In this document: positions 62,259-64,000 of the stretch, one piece after another
Layout: the number at the start of each line of letters is the position of its first letter
Numbering within the stretch: the stretch's first letter is position 1
NCBI GenBank assembly: GCA_019925095.2
Contig: CM034395.1
Location: 13,857,213 to 13,921,212, forward strand
Reading direction: 5' to 3'
Origin: Dendrolimus kikuchii
Lineage: Eukaryota; Arthropoda; Insecta; Lepidoptera; Lasiocampidae
Length of the DNA stretch: 64,000 nucleotides
Notes under the pieces: model-generated
The model's database searches: none
What the model was told of the DNA's origin: nothing
What the model saw: the letters and a program-made list of their open reading frames with translations, nothing else
Made by a program: the position numbers and the translations under genes

Positions 62259-64000
62259 TAGAATATATGGATATACCTTCAATTAAAGTTCTACATACCT
62301 GCCTATAGACAGATAACGTAGTGACAGCAGATTCTGCGACTGCTGCACATAAAAAATCCAAAATTTAATTGATTTTTAAATTTAAACTCATATCAGTATT
62401 CTCGCAGGAATGAGTTATTCCTAAGAAAAAATATTTTTCTTTGATTTCTATTGAGTAATAATGATTAAATTTCATTAAAATGCATTTTAAATAGTTTTGT
62501 GTCTAGCGGAAACAAGTATACAAACTCCCTTATGCCAGTGTTAGTAACGATAATAGTTAAAAAATATATTGCGATCAGTATGCTGCATCAAAGATATTGT
62601 ATAGACATTACCTACCGAGTTACAAAATATTCTTGAGTTCATTATTATTTTATGCTGTCACCAAATTTTGCTCTTTCTGCCTATCCACATAAATAATTTA
62701 GGGATGCCTTAACTAGGGTGAAGAAGCGAGATGGAATGCTCCTCCGTTTGAAAGGAAGATCTTCCAGCGAGGCTTTTGTTGTTCCTCGCAAGCCTAGGCC
62801 CTTATTGTTAAGAATTTGTACATATTCTTTGTACGTTTCGGGAAACGTTAGCGACCTCTCTTGGAGAGGGAAAGAATTATTGGATTAATTAATAAAATAA
62901 AGCTTTTCTGTATTATAATGTATTATTGGGAATGACTTTTCCTAATATGATAGATAATATATTTAAATAATTCGAATTGGAACTAAAATAAAATAAAACC
63001 TTTTTTGTCGTGAACACCTCAATTATTGCACAGCGCTATCTATTGGCTTGTAAGTGTTCCACTACAATAAATAGGTTGAAACTGCACTATTTTGAATTTA
63101 AATGTCTACTATATTTAAATACAATAACGATTTTGCTACAAACTGTGCTGAACAACGGGAGACTAGTATTCGATTTATTTGACGTTACAGTAGAAGTAGC
63201 AGGCATGAATGCACAGTGGAATGATGATTAGAATATATTAGATAAAGGTATAACGAAACGCTAGGAAGAAGCTTAACACTTAGGCCTTTGTTTACATAAA
63301 ACAAGCTTGCAAACATCATTTTCTTACAATAGAATGAACTGTTAAAGGGTTATTGACTTATTGACCAATATTGTCTTGGCATAAGATGGATCCCATTGAG
63401 AGAAGTTTTGAATTTCGATTAACTAATATTTGTAAGAAAATGCGTTAACTAGTAACCACACATATCATTGACCATTAAATTATAAATAGATTAGGTGGTA
63501 GATTTAATTTGTAACTTAAGCATTACTTAAAAAAAGATCATTAGATCTTAGTTTGAAAAAAACTTGAATTGAATATGATGATACTCATTTTACAAATAAT
63601 AATATAGATAGTCTGATATTTACAACTTGTTTAAAATCCTAAGAGTTGTAAAGTGTGGGATTGCAGATTATTGTTAAGTTTTTCTTCAGAATCTTCGATC
63701 AAAAACGTGTTGTTGATTGAAGTCCAGAATGAATTTTTTATTTGTTTAAGATCTATTTAGCTTTAATTGCAGTAAATAAATGCGGTATATTCTAAGCACC
63801 TGTGCAAAGTAAATGAAATGTTCCACATTTTATATTGTCAGCGGAAAGCCGTGCAATAAAGTATGCTGGCTATTTCAGGAGAATATGCATTTAGAAGCAC
63901 GACAGCAATAAATTTTGCGGCAGCAAATGAATGAACATCCGTTTTGTAGGCTTTTGCACCAAGCCTGCTTCCAGATATGAACTTGCAACACGTAATACTT
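62259..64000. other. No recognisable gene
   Basis: AT-rich. A patch at 62700-62870 (GAAGAAGCGAGATGGAATGC, TTGGAGAGGGAAAG) has mixed composition and ends before AATAAAATAAAG, which could be a repeat 3' end; no protein frame. A 73-codon frame at 63010 resembles nothing known. Confidence 0.35.

Overview
The window looks like nuclear DNA of an insect, most likely a moth or butterfly (Lepidoptera). It is strongly AT-rich, its genes have several exons with GT/AG introns, and it is crowded with transposon families I recognise from lepidopteran genomes: Helitrons ending in CTAG, maT and Tc1/mariner elements, hAT elements with 8-bp target duplications, tRNA-derived SINEs, and decayed jockey/CR1/RTE LINEs. 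The species cannot be named from the sequence.

Three host genes can be rebuilt exon by exon with every splice phase closing. (1) 21351-28968, plus strand: six coding exons giving an 822-residue molybdenum cofactor sulfurase (maroon-like/MOCOS). (2) 34635-38761, minus strand: three small exons giving a 105-residue Rdx/SelW-family protein like MIEN1, with a CxxC motif and a C-terminal CVIS prenylation box; no long open frame reveals this gene. (3) 41529-48023, plus strand: five exons giving a 209-residue Rab27 GTPase ending in Cys-Ser-Cys, with His in place of Asn in the NKxD guanine motif. Genes 2 and 3 are head to head. A fourth locus, a lipase-3-like acid lipase at 12400-13394 (minus), is a broken intronless copy with an internal deletion and frame break.

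Layout: 0-11 kb is repeats and unrecognised AT-rich DNA. 11.25-12.38 kb is a decayed non-LTR retrotransposon abutting the lipase pseudogene. 14-20 kb is repeats: an RTE fragment, a complete Helitron with a 9-bp minisatellite, a fold-back element, a tandem array of units near 240 bp, and a LINE fragment. 20.8-29 kb is MOCOS, with fold-backs in intron 1 and a deleted Tc1-like element in intron 3. 29.6-33.7 kb holds a second copy of the RTE unit and two more Helitrons. 34.6-48 kb is the MIEN1-like/Rab27 pair; its shared promoter region holds two hAT insertions and its introns hold other transposons. Two maT elements in opposite orientation bracket the last Rab27 exon. 50-54.3 kb holds a dead mariner, a GC-richer TE-like block and a SINE. 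From 54.3 kb on, the DNA is poor in recognisable repeats and may be the 5' end and first intron of a gene continuing beyond the window (candidate noncoding exon ending at 56155).

The most interesting signals are: the hidden MIEN1-like gene; an identical 13-mer (ATAGTAGTTTGTG) upstream of each of the three intact genes and near both hAT insertion sites; the Asn-to-His change in Rab27; and the paired hAT insertions with perfect 8-bp duplications, which let the ancestral promoter be inferred.
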